Of a DNA stretch of 64,000 nt, positions 1 to 7,667 are shown piece by piece; the first letter of the stretch is position 1, and every line of letters starts with the position of its first letter. Source of the stretch: Shewanella hafniensis (GTDB lineage: Bacteria > Pseudomonadota > Gammaproteobacteria > Enterobacterales > Shewanellaceae). Under the pieces are notes generated by a model. The model did no database searches. It was not told where the DNA came from and saw nothing but the letters and a program-made list of their open reading frames with translations. Both the position numbers and the translations under genes were made by a program. The stretch covers positions 1-64,000 of the forward strand of contig NZ_BPFD01000012.1 in NCBI RefSeq assembly GCF_019655335.1. Reading direction: 5' to 3'.

Positions 1-114
1 TTGGAGGTACTCAGGCGGCCTGATTATCAAATCACGGAGAAAGAATTGCTGGCGGCCTGGGTATTATTCGCCAATCAGTTGCTCAAATATGGCTATGCTA
101 TGGCTGATTTATGA
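1..114 (+). CDS. C-terminal end of an unidentified protein (partial)
   Basis: Frame 1 is open from the first base to a TGA at 112-114, giving 37 residues that end in YGYAMADL. The tail looks helical and mixed charged/hydrophobic (ITEKELLAAWVLFANQLL). I do not recognise the family and the start lies outside the window. The next gene on this strand is over 800 bp away. Confidence 0.5.
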   Translation: MEVLRRPDYQITEKELLAAWVLFANQLLKYGYAMADL

Positions 115-610
115 GGGGATCCTTCAGTACCAAGTATGTTGGGCGTTAAGCTGATCGCCTAGAATAAGCCGCACGGTATTAAATTGCATTGAATTGCCTC
201 GTTAGTTACCTGTAGTTGTCAATGTCTGTCTACCTTTAACGGGATTGTCGGTGAGTTAAACACTGTCAGCCATCATTACGCACCGCTAAAAATGTTGCCT
301 ATAATTATGTACGCTCAATTAGCAAGAGATACTGGGCGACACTATGACGCATTCCATACTAGTACTAATCGAAAGCGGCACGTATTCACCCTATGAACCC
401 GGCTGATTACTGCCAGCGCTCGAGCAAGTGCGTAAGGTTTACGGAGTAAGTTGTAATCAGGATCATAGTGCTAGGATTCTGTTGCTCGCAGAGGCGTGAT
501 TTTTGGGCTAGTCGTCAGCGTACTAACTCGCCAGAGCGTCCTCGCCTGAATGCCGGGCGCCTTGGAACAGAACACTGGAAACTGAATGCGAGATGTGCAA
601 TAGCGTCATA

Positions 611-632
611 GACACTTTGTAATCAAAGTGTC
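611..632. repeat. 9-bp perfect inverted repeat with 4-nt loop
   Basis: The arms GACACTTTG (611-619) and CAAAGTGTC (624-632) are perfect reverse complements around TAAT. There is no T-run on either side, so it is not an evident terminator. An operator or the end of an unseen transcript are both possible. Confidence 0.55.
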
Positions 633-698
633 GGGAATTGCTCTTATGATACTAGTGTTCATATCGTTCGTCATTTTGATTGTCTCAACAAGACTGTT

Positions 699-720
699 TA
701 AATGAATTTAAATTCATTTA
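699..720. promoter_or_regulatory. 22-bp perfect palindrome, candidate operator of the alkylsulfatase gene
   Basis: The whole segment is self-complementary around 709/710, with half-site TAAATGAATTT. It lies about 230 bp upstream of the alkylsulfatase start. A perfect AT-rich palindrome of this size suits a dimeric TetR-like or similar repressor. The binding protein cannot be named from this window. Confidence 0.5.
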
Positions 721-768
721 TGGTTCTACGCCAATAACAGCTCAACGCACAATGGATATCTAAGCAAG

Positions 769-785
769 TGACTTTAATTAAGTCA
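769..785. promoter_or_regulatory. TGACTT-N5-AAGTCA inverted repeat
   Basis: TGACTT (769-774) and AAGTCA (780-785) flank TAATT. The element lies 165 bp upstream of the alkylsulfatase start and is a second candidate protein-binding site in the same region. Confidence 0.4.
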
Positions 786-949
786 TTTTAATACAGTGAT
801 TTAGGCTTTGCTCAAGGCGTGCCATGTCGTTAACTATTTATCCGCCTAAGCTATAGCTGAAAAGGAAATCGTCCAAGCCTGTAAATTATAAAAAGGAGAA
901 TTAGAAAGTTCTTTTTAGTTCGTAATTTAACCATCATTAAGGATTTGAT

Positions 950-2929
950 ATGTTACTTAGAAAAACTGCTTTGAGTCTCATCGTTGCATCATTTTGCGCT
1001 TCTGCGATAGCGACAACTGAGATTACTCCAGACGCAAAACCCGCCAGTAAGTTCACCAAGGAAAAAAATGGTGCTTTACTCAATTATCTAGACTTCCAAA
1101 ACAAAGAAGACTTTGACGCCGCAACTAAGGGCTTTATCGCCAAATGGCCAGATAAAAACATTAAAGATGCTAAAGGCAATGTGGTGTGGGACTTTGAGGC
1201 ATTCGCCTTTGTTGATACCGACAAAAATATCGACACTATTAACCCTTCGTTGCAGCGCACCGCCAAATTAAATAACCAAGACGGTCTCTTTAAAGTGGTG
1301 GATGGTGTTTACCAAGTGCGTGGTTTCGACCTGTCGGTGATGACATTCTTCCGAGGTAAAAGCGGTTGGATTGTCGTCGATCCCTTAGTATCTGAAGAAA
1401 CCGCTGCTGCAGGCTTAAAATTGGTCAACGATAATGTTGAAAAGTTGCCTGTTACTGCTGTGATTTTTACCCACTCACATGTTGACCATTTTGGCGGCAT
1501 TTGGGGCGTGACCAGTAAAGCTGATTACGACAATGGTAAAGTCGCTGTTGTCGCTCCAGAAGGCTTCTTTGAGCATTCCATTTCTGAAAACGTGCTCGCG
1601 GGTAACTTAATGTCTCGTCGCGCGGGCTTCATGTATGGCAACATGGCCGCCGCATCGCCAACTGGTAAAGTGGATGGCGGTTTAGGTAAAACTACCTCCA
1701 CAGGTTCTTTAGGTATTGTTGAACCAACATTGATAGTCTCTAAAACTGGTGAGAAACATGATTTAGATGGTATCGAGTTTGACTTCCAAATGGCACAAGC
1801 TTCGGAAGCTCCAGCCGAATTTATCGCTTATATTCCGAAATATAAGACCTTGCTCGCGTCAGAAGTGATGACTCACACCATACATAACATCTCGACCCTA
1901 CGCGGCGCACAAACCCGTGATGCAAGTAAATGGGCTGCTTATGTTGATGAATCACTTGAGTTATTTGCTGCTAAGAGTGATGTAATGGTTGCGTCGCACC
2001 ATTGGCCAACATGGGGCGCAGATAAAATCACCGACCAGCTAAGCAAAACTCGTGACATGTATAAATACGTGCATGATCAAACTCTGCGTTTAGCGAATGA
2101 AGGTTATACGCCAAATGAAATCTCTGCGACCATTAAGCTGCCAGATTCATTGGATAAAGAATGGTATAACCGAGGTTACTACGGCTCGGTATCGCATAAC
2201 TCGCGTGCCACTTATGATTTCTACTTTGGCGCCTGGTGGGATGGTAATCCTGCTAACCTGAACCCATTACCACCTTCAGAAGAAGGGGCTAACTACGTTA
2301 AAGCGATTGGTGGTGCTGATAAAGTAATTGCGATTGCCCAAGAAGCGATTAACAACGGTGAATATCGTTGGGCGGTGACTCTACTGAATAATGTAGTGTT
2401 TTCTGATCCTGAAAACATGAAAGCCCGTTATTTAGAAGCCGATGCGATGGAGCAACTTGGCTATCAAGCGGAATCTGGTCCATGGCGCAACTATTACTTA
2501 GTGGGCTCGACTGAGCTGCGTAATGGCTATAAGTCGTCACCAGCGCCAGACACCTTAGCGATTGCTAAAAACATGCCAGTGTACTCTGCGCTTCAGTCAT
2601 TGGCTGTGCATGTTAACCCTGAGAAAGCTAATGGCATGATGACGAGAGTTAACATTCAAGTTAGCAATGATAAGAGTACTAAGAGTGGCAAATATGCCAT
2701 GTTGCTGTCTAACTCAGTACTTAAAAGCTATCAAGATAGAAACTTTGAAAAAGCGGATATTACAGTGGAATTAGATCCAGCCACGTTCACCAGCTTAGTT
2801 ATCAAAGATAAGTCGATCGACGATTTAGTGAAAGCCGGTAAGCTGAAAATTTCCGATCAGGCTAAATTTGCTGAGTTTATGGGTGTGTTTGATACCTTCA
2901 AAACGGATTTCGGTATTGTTACGCCATAA
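950..2929 (+). CDS. Secreted linear alkylsulfatase, metallo-beta-lactamase fold (SdsA1/BDS1-like)
   Basis: Predicted to hydrolyse the sulfate ester of alkyl sulfates such as SDS, releasing sulfate and an alcohol. The 659-residue length suits SdsA1-type enzymes. Residues 1-21 are a signal peptide ending ASAIA. The MBL dinuclear-zinc motif HSHVDH is at residues 175-180, followed by FGG. A middle segment rich in W/Y/G/N (about 400-435, with NRGYYGSVSHN) is typical of the alkylsulfatase dimerisation region, and the C-terminal 130 residues look like the SCP2-like domain that binds the alkyl chain. The start is supported by AAGGA at 938-942. The gene is monocistronic, with palindromes upstream and a terminator at 2999-3037. 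Family assignment is confident; substrate is inferred. Confidence 0.9.
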   Translation: MLLRKTALSLIVASFCASAIATTEITPDAKPASKFTKEKNGALLNYLDFQNKEDFDAATKGFIAKWPDKNIKDAKGNVVWDFEAFAFVDTDKNIDTINPSLQRTAKLNNQDGLFKVVDGVYQVRGFDLSVMTFFRGKSGWIVVDPLVSEETAAAGLKLVNDNVEKLPVTAVIFTHSHVDHFGGIWGVTSKADYDNGKVAVVAPEGFFEHSISENVLAGNLMSRRAGFMYGNMAAASPTGKVDGGLGKTTSTGSLGIVEPTLIVSKTGEKHDLDGIEFDFQMAQASEAPAEFIAYIPKYKTLLASEVMTHTIHNISTLRGAQTRDASKWAAYVDESLELFAAKSDVMVASHHWPTWGADKITDQLSKTRDMYKYVHDQTLRLANEGYTPNEISATIKLPDSLDKEWYNRGYYGSVSHNSRATYDFYFGAWWDGNPANLNPLPPSEEGANYVKAIGGADKVIAIAQEAINNGEYRWAVTLLNNVVFSDPENMKARYLEADAMEQLGYQAESGPWRNYYLVGSTELRNGYKSSPAPDTLAIAKNMPVYSALQSLAVHVNPEKANGMMTRVNIQVSNDKSTKSGKYAMLLSNSVLKSYQDRNFEKADITVELDPATFTSLVIKDKSIDDLVKAGKLKISDQAKFAEFMGVFDTFKTDFGIVTP

Positions 2930-2998
2930 ATTGTTACGCCGTAAATTAATGGCCCTATGGGACTGCTTGTTAAACAGTAAGGTCTAACTTAGGTAGAT

Positions 2999-3037
2999 AA
3001 ATGCCGCATTTAGCTGTGCTATTTGCGGCATTTTTTT
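2999..3037 (+). terminator. Intrinsic terminator after the alkylsulfatase gene
   Basis: Stem AAATGCCGCA (2999-3008) pairs with TGCGGCATTT (3024-3033) and is followed by a T-run to 3037. It lies between two converging genes and may serve both. Confidence 0.85.
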
Positions 3038-3052
3038 ATGTGTTTTAAGGCA

Positions 3053-3439
3053 CTAATTGTACTTTATATTCATCGCGATCAGCGGTTCGCGGGAGGCTTT
3101 TTCGGCGCGTAGGCGGGCGAGGTATTTTTCCCATAGATCCACTTGGTGGGTGGCGAGATCGTAGAGTACTTTCCACGAGAATAGGCCTGTGTCGTGGCCG
3201 TCATCGAAGACGATTTTCACTGCGTAGTTGCCGACGGGTTCAATGGCGCTGATGTTGACGTTTTTCTTGTGGGTGACCAGCTTTGGATTACCGTGACCAT
3301 GCACTTCGGCTGAGGGCGAGTAGACTCTGAGCATCTCGCAGCTGAGCTGATATTGCTCACCATTGTCGAAACTGACTTCTAGAATGCGTGATTTACGTTT
3401 CAGTTTAAGGTCGGTGACATTCGGCGTTGTTGTGGTCAT
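3053..3439 (-). CDS. DUF971 family protein (gamma-butyrobetaine hydroxylase-like N-terminal domain)
   Basis: A 128-residue protein built of the DUF971 module: a beta-rich body with LKLKRKSRILEVSFDNG near residue 11, the LSCEMLRVYSPSAEV segment near 32-46, and DDGHDTGLFSWKVLYDLA near 78-95. This module is found alone in many proteobacteria and as the N-terminal domain of gamma-butyrobetaine hydroxylase; its role alone is not established. It follows hslU on the same strand after 206 bp that contain a strong hairpin (3601-3637), so it may be read through from hslVU or have its own promoter. The position downstream of hslVU agrees with many gammaproteobacteria (recalled, not checked). Confidence 0.85.
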   Translation of the reverse strand: MTTTTPNVTDLKLKRKSRILEVSFDNGEQYQLSCEMLRVYSPSAEVHGHGNPKLVTHKKNVNISAIEPVGNYAVKIVFDDGHDTGLFSWKVLYDLATHQVDLWEKYLARLRAEKASREPLIAMNIKYN

Positions 3440-3600
3440 AGGTTGGCTACCAAGAAAATGCTAAGGATAGGATAACGACTCATTAAAATAACACCTGACT
3501 AATGTAACCGCTGGCGGCCAAGGATACAAAGGGTAAGCTAGGGTCGCCTAGCGTTTGGAGCCGACTTTTCGGTTGAGTCACATTTTTGCATTTGAGTCGC

Positions 3601-3637
3601 CGTTCACCGCCAAGTCGTTTGGGCTTGGCGGTGAACG
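3601..3637 (-). terminator. 14-bp hairpin downstream of hslU (no T-run)
   Basis: CGTTCACCGCCAAG (3601-3614) pairs perfectly with 3624-3637 around a 9-nt loop, starting 9 bp beyond the hslU stop. Neither strand has a T-run after it. It may be a factor-assisted terminator or a 3'-end mRNA stabiliser. Confidence 0.55.
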
Positions 3638-3645
3638 GGTTTTCA

Positions 3646-4974
3646 CTAGAGGATAAAGCGGCTGAGATCTTCGTCTTGGACTAAGTTATCTAAGTGGGCG
3701 CTGACATAGTCGGCGTCGATAACAAAGGCGGAGCCCGATTTTTCCGATGCCTCGTAGGAGATATCTTCCATCAGCTTTTCCATCACAGTGTGTAAACGAC
3801 GGGCGCCGATGTTTTCGGTGCGCTCGTTCACTTGCCATGCGGCTTTTGCAATGCTGTCGATACCCGATTCGCTGAATTCAACTTTCACGCCTTCTGTGTT
3901 CATCAGCGCGATATATTGCTCGGTAAGCGAGGCGTGTGGCTCGGTCAGAATGCGTTTAAAATCATTGGCTGACAGCGCATCTAACTCAACACGAATCGGC
4001 AAACGACCCTGTAGCTCAGGAATTAAATCCGATGGTTTCGACATCTGGAATGCGCCCGAAGCGATAAACAGAATGTGGTCGGTTTTAACCATGCCGTGTT
4101 TTGTGGTGACTGTGCAGCCTTCGATCAGCGGCAGTAAGTCACGTTGCACGCCTTCACGGGAAACGTCTGGGCCTGAGGTTTCGCCACGCTTACAGATTTT
4201 GTCGATTTCGTCGAGGAACACTATGCCGTGTTGCTCAACCATTTCAATGGCTTGCTCTTTTAAATCTTCTTGATTGACCAGTTTGGCGGCTTCTTCTTCG
4301 ATCAACAGCTTAAAGGCTTCTTTGATCTTCATCTTGCGACGTTTTGCCGGTGCTTGGCCCATGTTTTTAAACAGGCTTTGCAGCTGATTGGTCATTTCTT
4401 CCATGCCAGGAGGCGACATAATTTCGACGCCGACCTGTGGTTGTGCCACATCGATATCGATTTCTTTATCGTCTAATTGGCCTTCGCGCAGCTTCTTGCG
4501 GAACACTTGGCGGGTGTTTGAGCTGGAATCGGTTTCTGTGCTTTCCCAGTCGTTTTTCGGTTTAGGCAACAGCGCATCGAGAATGCGCTCTTCGGCATTT
4601 TCTTCGGCGCGTTGGCGGCACTTACCCATTTGCTGTTCACGGGTCAGCTTGATGGCGATATCGGTCAAATCGCGAATGATTTGCTCGACTTCTTTACCGA
4701 CATAACCCACTTCTGTGTATTTAGTGGCTTCGACCTTGATAAAAGGCGCGTTGGCTAGCTTGGCTAAACGGCGAGCAATTTCAGTTTTACCTACGCCGGT
4801 TGGGCCAATCATCAGGATGTTTTTTGGGGTGACTTCTTGACGGAAATCCACATCCAGTTGCATCCGACGCCAGCGATTACGCAGGGCGACAGCAACAGAA
4901 CGTTTGGCCTTTTGTTGGCCAATAATGTGTGCATCCAGCTCGTGGACAATCTCACGGGGGGTCATTTCAGACAT
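3646..4974 (-). CDS. hslU: ATP-dependent protease HslUV, ATPase subunit HslU (ClpY)
   Basis: AAA+ unfoldase that feeds substrates to the HslV peptidase ring. I place the start at the ATG giving [13 protein letters not shown] (442 residues, E. coli 443), 27 codons inside the longest open frame. GTGAGG lies just upstream, and an earlier start would run into hslV. Walker A is GPTGVGKT at about residues 57-64, and Walker B is VFLDEID near 255. The variable I-domain lies between, and the C-terminus ends DLSRFIL, resembling the conserved HslU tail that docks into HslV. It follows hslV by 19 bp and is co-transcribed with it. Confidence 0.97.
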   Translation of the reverse strand: MSEMTPREIVHELDAHIIGQQKAKRSVAVALRNRWRRMQLDVDFRQEVTPKNILMIGPTGVGKTEIARRLAKLANAPFIKVEATKYTEVGYVGKEVEQIIRDLTDIAIKLTREQQMGKCRQRAEENAEERILDALLPKPKNDWESTETDSSSNTRQVFRKKLREGQLDDKEIDIDVAQPQVGVEIMSPPGMEEMTNQLQSLFKNMGQAPAKRRKMKIKEAFKLLIEEEAAKLVNQEDLKEQAIEMVEQHGIVFLDEIDKICKRGETSGPDVSREGVQRDLLPLIEGCTVTTKHGMVKTDHILFIASGAFQMSKPSDLIPELQGRLPIRVELDALSANDFKRILTEPHASLTEQYIALMNTEGVKVEFSESGIDSIAKAAWQVNERTENIGARRLHTVMEKLMEDISYEASEKSGSAFVIDADYVSAHLDNLVQDEDLSRFIL

Positions 4975-4993
4975 AATATTCCTCACGGGCTGT

Positions 4994-5518
4994 TTAGTAA
5001 TTGAGTTCTTCAATCGTCTTGAATTGATTGGTGAATACGCAGATATCTGCGGCAATGGTCAGGGATTTTTCAGCGATGTCTAGGGCCGACAGCTCGGTAT
5101 TTTGCAATAGCGCAAGGGCTGCCGCTTGGGCATAGTTGCCGCCAGAACCTATGGCGACTAAGTCGTGTTCTGGCTGAACGACATCACCGTTACCTGTGAT
5201 GATCAGCGAGGTTTCGGCATCGGCCACGACGAGTAGGGCTTCGAGTTTGCGCAGCATACGGTCGGTACGCCAATCTTTGGCGAGTTCAACGGCCGAGCGC
5301 AATAAATGGCCTTGGTGCATTTCGAGTTTGGCCTCAAAACGCTCGAATAGGGTGAAAGCATCGGCGGTGCCGCCTGCAAAACCTGCCAGTACCTTGTTGT
5401 GATATAAGCGACGCACTTTTTTGGCGTTACCTTTCATCACGGTATTACCTAGGGAGACTTGGCCATCGCCGGCGATGACAACTTGATTATTACGGCGTAC
5501 TGATACGATAGTGGTCAC
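4994..5518 (-). CDS. hslV: ATP-dependent protease HslUV, peptidase subunit HslV (ClpQ)
   Basis: Threonine peptidase forming the double-hexamer core of HslUV. The product is 174 residues and begins (M)TTIVSVRR, so the catalytic Thr is exposed after Met removal. [21 protein letters not shown] and [18 protein letters not shown] are signature segments. The start codon is GTG (5516-5518), preceded by GAGGATT. It is the first gene of the hslVU operon, with a sigma-32-like promoter 57 bp upstream (5575-5602). In E. coli ftsN lies immediately upstream; here ftsN is 26.6 kb away. Confidence 0.97.
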   Translation of the reverse strand: MTTIVSVRRNNQVVIAGDGQVSLGNTVMKGNAKKVRRLYHNKVLAGFAGGTADAFTLFERFEAKLEMHQGHLLRSAVELAKDWRTDRMLRKLEALLVVADAETSLIITGNGDVVQPEHDLVAIGSGGNYAQAAALALLQNTELSALDIAEKSLTIAADICVFTNQFKTIEELNY

Positions 5519-5574
5519 AATGAATCCTCTTCTCTGGCCCGCAATGACAAATCATGCGGTGGATGATGGACTAG

Positions 5575-5602
5575 ATATGGGGATAGATGACAATAATTCA
5601 AG
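5575..5602 (-). promoter_or_regulatory. Sigma-32 (heat-shock) promoter of hslVU
   Basis: Read on the minus strand: CTTGAA, 14 bp, CCCCATAT. This closely matches the enterobacterial RpoH consensus (CTTGAA, 13-17 bp, CCCCATnT). The -10 edge is 57 bp from the hslV start. hslVU is a classic heat-shock operon in E. coli. Confidence 0.85.
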
Positions 5603-5619
5603 TTATAGCGAGAAAAGCC

Positions 5620-5649
5620 AAAGGAGTTTGCGAACTTTCGCGCTCCTTT
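5620..5649 (-). terminator. Probable terminator of the orphan pilin gene
   Basis: AAAGGAG (5620-5626) pairs with CTCCTTT (5643-5649), and inside it GCGAA/TTCGC forms a second stem. On the minus strand the hairpin is followed by GGCTTTTCTCG, a short imperfect T-run. It ends 18 bp before the hslV -35 box. Confidence 0.6.
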
Positions 5650-5667
5650 AGCAATAAAAATAAGCGC

Positions 5668-6252
5668 TTATTGGGAAAGTGTGGATCGACCTACAATAGT
5701 GCGGCCATCGAAGGGATAGTATTTAAGATCCCAGTTTTCACTGCCGAAGCTGCGATCGTCCGAGACATAATTGAAAATGCAGTAAGCATTGGGATCGGTA
5801 ATGTCGACGGCACCATACCAGTAAACAATGTCGACATTGGGAACTGTGCGCCAAGAGTATTGATCGGCAATGACAAATTCATTATTAGCCAAAAGACCTT
5901 GCCATAACTGACCACAATAATCGCCCTGCAATTTAGCACTGGCATCAGCGGTTGCAGTCTCTATTCCCAGTGGAAATCCTGTGGTGGTCGAGTCGAGTTT
6001 TCCGTCACCATAACAGGCGAGATCTTGGGTATAACCAGAGTGACCGCCCGCAAGCCAGCAACTGTGATAAAGCTTAACACCAGAGGCAAAGGCCGCAAAT
6101 GCGGTTTTGGCTCTGGCATCGTGAGCATCTTGGCCTAGGTTTAAAAACCGTGGTGCTGCGACGACGGCCAAGATCCCAAGGATGATAATGACCACAACCA
6201 GCTCAATTAATGTAAAACCCTTCGATGACTGCAAACGACTCATATTGCTCAC
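5668..6252 (-). CDS. Orphan type IV prepilin, MshA/MshB-like
   Basis: A 194-residue prepilin with the short leader MSNMSRLQSSKG and cleavage at G|FTLIE. It has Glu at +5 and a hydrophobic helix ([18 protein letters not shown]), then a globular domain with several Cys (SCWLAGG, LACYG, DYCGQ, AYCIF). The N-terminal helix closely resembles MshA at 53234 in this window. No pilus assembly genes are adjacent: it sits alone between hslV and a DHFR-like gene. It could be a minor pilin using the MSHA machinery or a pseudopilin for type II secretion; context does not decide. The ATG at 6250-6252 has a plausible ribosome site (GGTGAGC). Confidence 0.85.
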   Translation of the reverse strand: MSNMSRLQSSKGFTLIELVVVIIILGILAVVAAPRFLNLGQDAHDARAKTAFAAFASGVKLYHSCWLAGGHSGYTQDLACYGDGKLDSTTTGFPLGIETATADASAKLQGDYCGQLWQGLLANNEFVIADQYSWRTVPNVDIVYWYGAVDITDPNAYCIFNYVSDDRSFGSENWDLKYYPFDGRTIVGRSTLSQ

Positions 6253-6408
6253 CTATTTGTTAGAGGACAATATTCTAACGGAACTTTGATTTGCAATCAG
6301 TAAGCCATTGATAATATTTAGTTGTTTAACATTGCTGTTACATGGTTATGCAGAAAAATGGCAAGCCATCACTTCATCTTTCAATGCCATCTGCCGAATG
6401 TAAACGAC

Positions 6409-6960
6409 TTATAAAGCGGTTTCGTCTATGACGCGGTAGCGGGTTTGTACATAGCCATTGTCGTATTGCTGTGTGTGGATGGGCATTAATTGTATGGCTT
6501 GGGGGACGTCACTAAAGAGGGGAATGCCTTTACCCAGTAAAGTGGGGATACGAGTGAGCGTGAGCTCCTGAATTAGCCCCGCCGCTAAAAAACCTTGGAT
6601 CGTTTGTCCACCATCGATATAGAGATGCTTAAAGCCACGGGTTTTGAGTTGTTCGCTAATGCTTGCTGCATCGCCATTAAGCACTTGTACGTGCTCACTT
6701 AACGCCGACGGCACAGTTACACCGCTGCGGCTTAATACAAACACTGGGATATTTACATAAGGCCAATCACAATCGAAGGAGAGGACTTTTTCAAAGCTTT
6801 TACGTCCCATCACTATCGCATCGACAGTGTCGATAAAAGCATGGTAACCAAAGTCTTCATCGGGATTAGTACTAGGATGCTGGTTTAAAAAGTCGATATC
6901 CCCATCGGGAGTGGCGATATAGCCGTCGAGGGTCGCGGCAATAAAAACGGAGGCTTTCAT
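6409..6960 (-). CDS. Dihydrofolate reductase-like protein (RibD C-terminal family)
   Basis: A 183-residue protein of the DHFR/RibD-C fold, likely an NAD(P)H-dependent reductase of unknown substrate. Features are the opening MKASVFIAATLDGYIATPDG, DAIVMGRKSFEKVLSF (cofactor-binding loop, about 48-63), HLYIDGGQTIQGFLAAGLI (about 113-131) and the strand LTLTRIPTLLGKGIPLF. It is the standalone YyaP/YwjB type, not FolA. The start has AAGGAAG upstream. It begins 15 bp after a small lipoprotein gene and is probably co-transcribed with it. Confidence 0.87.
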   Translation of the reverse strand: MKASVFIAATLDGYIATPDGDIDFLNQHPSTNPDEDFGYHAFIDTVDAIVMGRKSFEKVLSFDCDWPYVNIPVFVLSRSGVTVPSALSEHVQVLNGDAASISEQLKTRGFKHLYIDGGQTIQGFLAAGLIQELTLTRIPTLLGKGIPLFSDVPQAIQLMPIHTQQYDNGYVQTRYRVIDETAL

Positions 6961-6975
6961 TCATCTTCCTTAATG

Positions 6976-7251
6976 CTATTTTCGAGCGTGTTTTTCTAAT
7001 GATTCTTTTAGTGCCTGTTGCTGAGCGAAGCAGTCTTGTTTTGCTTTGTCCGACATATCGTTACACGTTTGGCCTTTATCTGGGCCTTCTAATATGGCGG
7101 CTGCAACATAAACAGCGGCGTCGGCTGCATTGCATTCTTGTTTGCTGTAGGGGGAATTTGTATCACATTTTGAATTAAGCGGCCCAACGCAGCCACTCAT
7201 GCAGCTTAAGGCTAAGGTGCTAAAGCTGAGTAATATTAAAGGTTTGAACAT
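6976..7251 (-). CDS. Small predicted lipoprotein
   Basis: A 91-residue protein starting MFKPLILLSFSTLALSC. I prefer this ATG over one 12 bp upstream because GGAAGAG is correctly spaced only for it. The lipobox is probably CMSGC (Cys at about 20), with an alternative Cys at 17. The body has four more Cys (KCDTN, QECNA, QTCND, QDCFA) and a lysine-rich helical C-terminus. I do not recognise the family. Its neighbour downstream is the DHFR-like gene, 15 bp away. Confidence 0.7.
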   Translation of the reverse strand: MFKPLILLSFSTLALSCMSGCVGPLNSKCDTNSPYSKQECNAADAAVYVAAAILEGPDKGQTCNDMSDKAKQDCFAQQQALKESLEKHARK

Positions 7252-7385
7252 TCGCTCTTCCATGATTCTTATTATTTGAGACGGTTGGAAAGTATATAAC
7301 TGCTTTGCAGACGGAGCTAGAACTGGATCGTTCCATTTCCACTTTGGTTGTTATCTCGGAGTAAGGCATTCGCGGATGGAAGCAA

Positions 7386-7416
7386 AAAAATCCCCGAGGG
7401 CATAGTTACCCTCGGG
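7386..7416 (-). terminator. Intrinsic terminator downstream of ttrR
   Basis: CCCGAGGG (7393-7400) pairs with CCCTCGGG (7409-7416). On the minus strand it is followed by GATTTTTTTGC. It is the first strong terminator after the response-regulator gene, about 250 nt past its stop. Confidence 0.85.
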
Positions 7417-7527
7417 TGGAGGTTCAAAAAGCAGTGGATTTCTTGAGCGCCTGCGGGGCACAAAGGAAGGAACCTATGGCGTGATTGTGCGGGCTGATAC
7501 GATATTTAACAAAGCCAAATGCACAAA

Positions 7528-7546
7528 CTGCGACAGCTTGTCGCAG
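7528..7546. repeat. 8-bp perfect inverted repeat in the ttrR 3' region
   Basis: CTGCGACA (7528-7535) and TGTCGCAG (7539-7546) flank GCT. The stable short hairpin sits in the transcribed tail of ttrR. It could be part of a small RNA, an RNA processing signal, or a protein-binding site. Confidence 0.5.
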
Positions 7547-7667
7547 GTAGGATGAAAACTGTGTAGTTACGGTATCTTGAATGGTCTGGGTAAAAAGGGT
7601 TTAACGGTTAAATCCTTATGCGTGGCGAGAAGGCGTCGCGATTGTTTAGCGACTATGGGTCGCTGAC

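Larger units (their letters stand above)
115..949. other. Gene-poor region upstream of the alkylsulfatase gene
   Basis: No convincing gene is seen in these 835 bp. All frames are broken by frequent stops. One weak trace is a 51-codon frame at 344-499 interrupted by a TGA at 404-406. The region becomes AT-rich towards 949 and carries three inverted repeats (611-632, 699-720, 769-785), listed separately. It probably holds the promoter and operators of the alkylsulfatase gene and possibly decayed sequence. Confidence 0.5.
7264..7667. other. Intergenic region with the ttrR 3' end and the lipoprotein promoter
   Basis: No gene is seen in these 404 bp. From the right it holds a roughly 250-nt untranslated tail after ttrR with an inverted repeat at 7528-7546, then a strong minus-strand terminator at 7386-7416. 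The remaining 120 bp are presumably the promoter of the lipoprotein/DHFR-like pair. The long transcribed tail could encode a 3'-derived small RNA. Confidence 0.5.

Noticed and set aside
115..949. Insertion sequence or integron remnant
   Set aside because: No transposase motif, no terminal repeats with target duplication, and palindromes are isolated rather than paired at ends.
3788..4705. Plus-strand frames of 161, 68 and 105 codons
   Set aside because: They lie wholly antisense to hslU, which has full family motifs; residues are rich in Ser/Cys/Arg as expected from antisense of a real gene.
5587..5907. Plus-strand frame of 106 codons
   Set aside because: Antisense to the prepilin gene and crossing the hslVU promoter; no ribosome site.
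7425..7440. tRNA T-loop (GGTTCAAA)
   Set aside because: No matching acceptor stem, anticodon arm or CCA was found around it; no tRNA was seen anywhere in the window.
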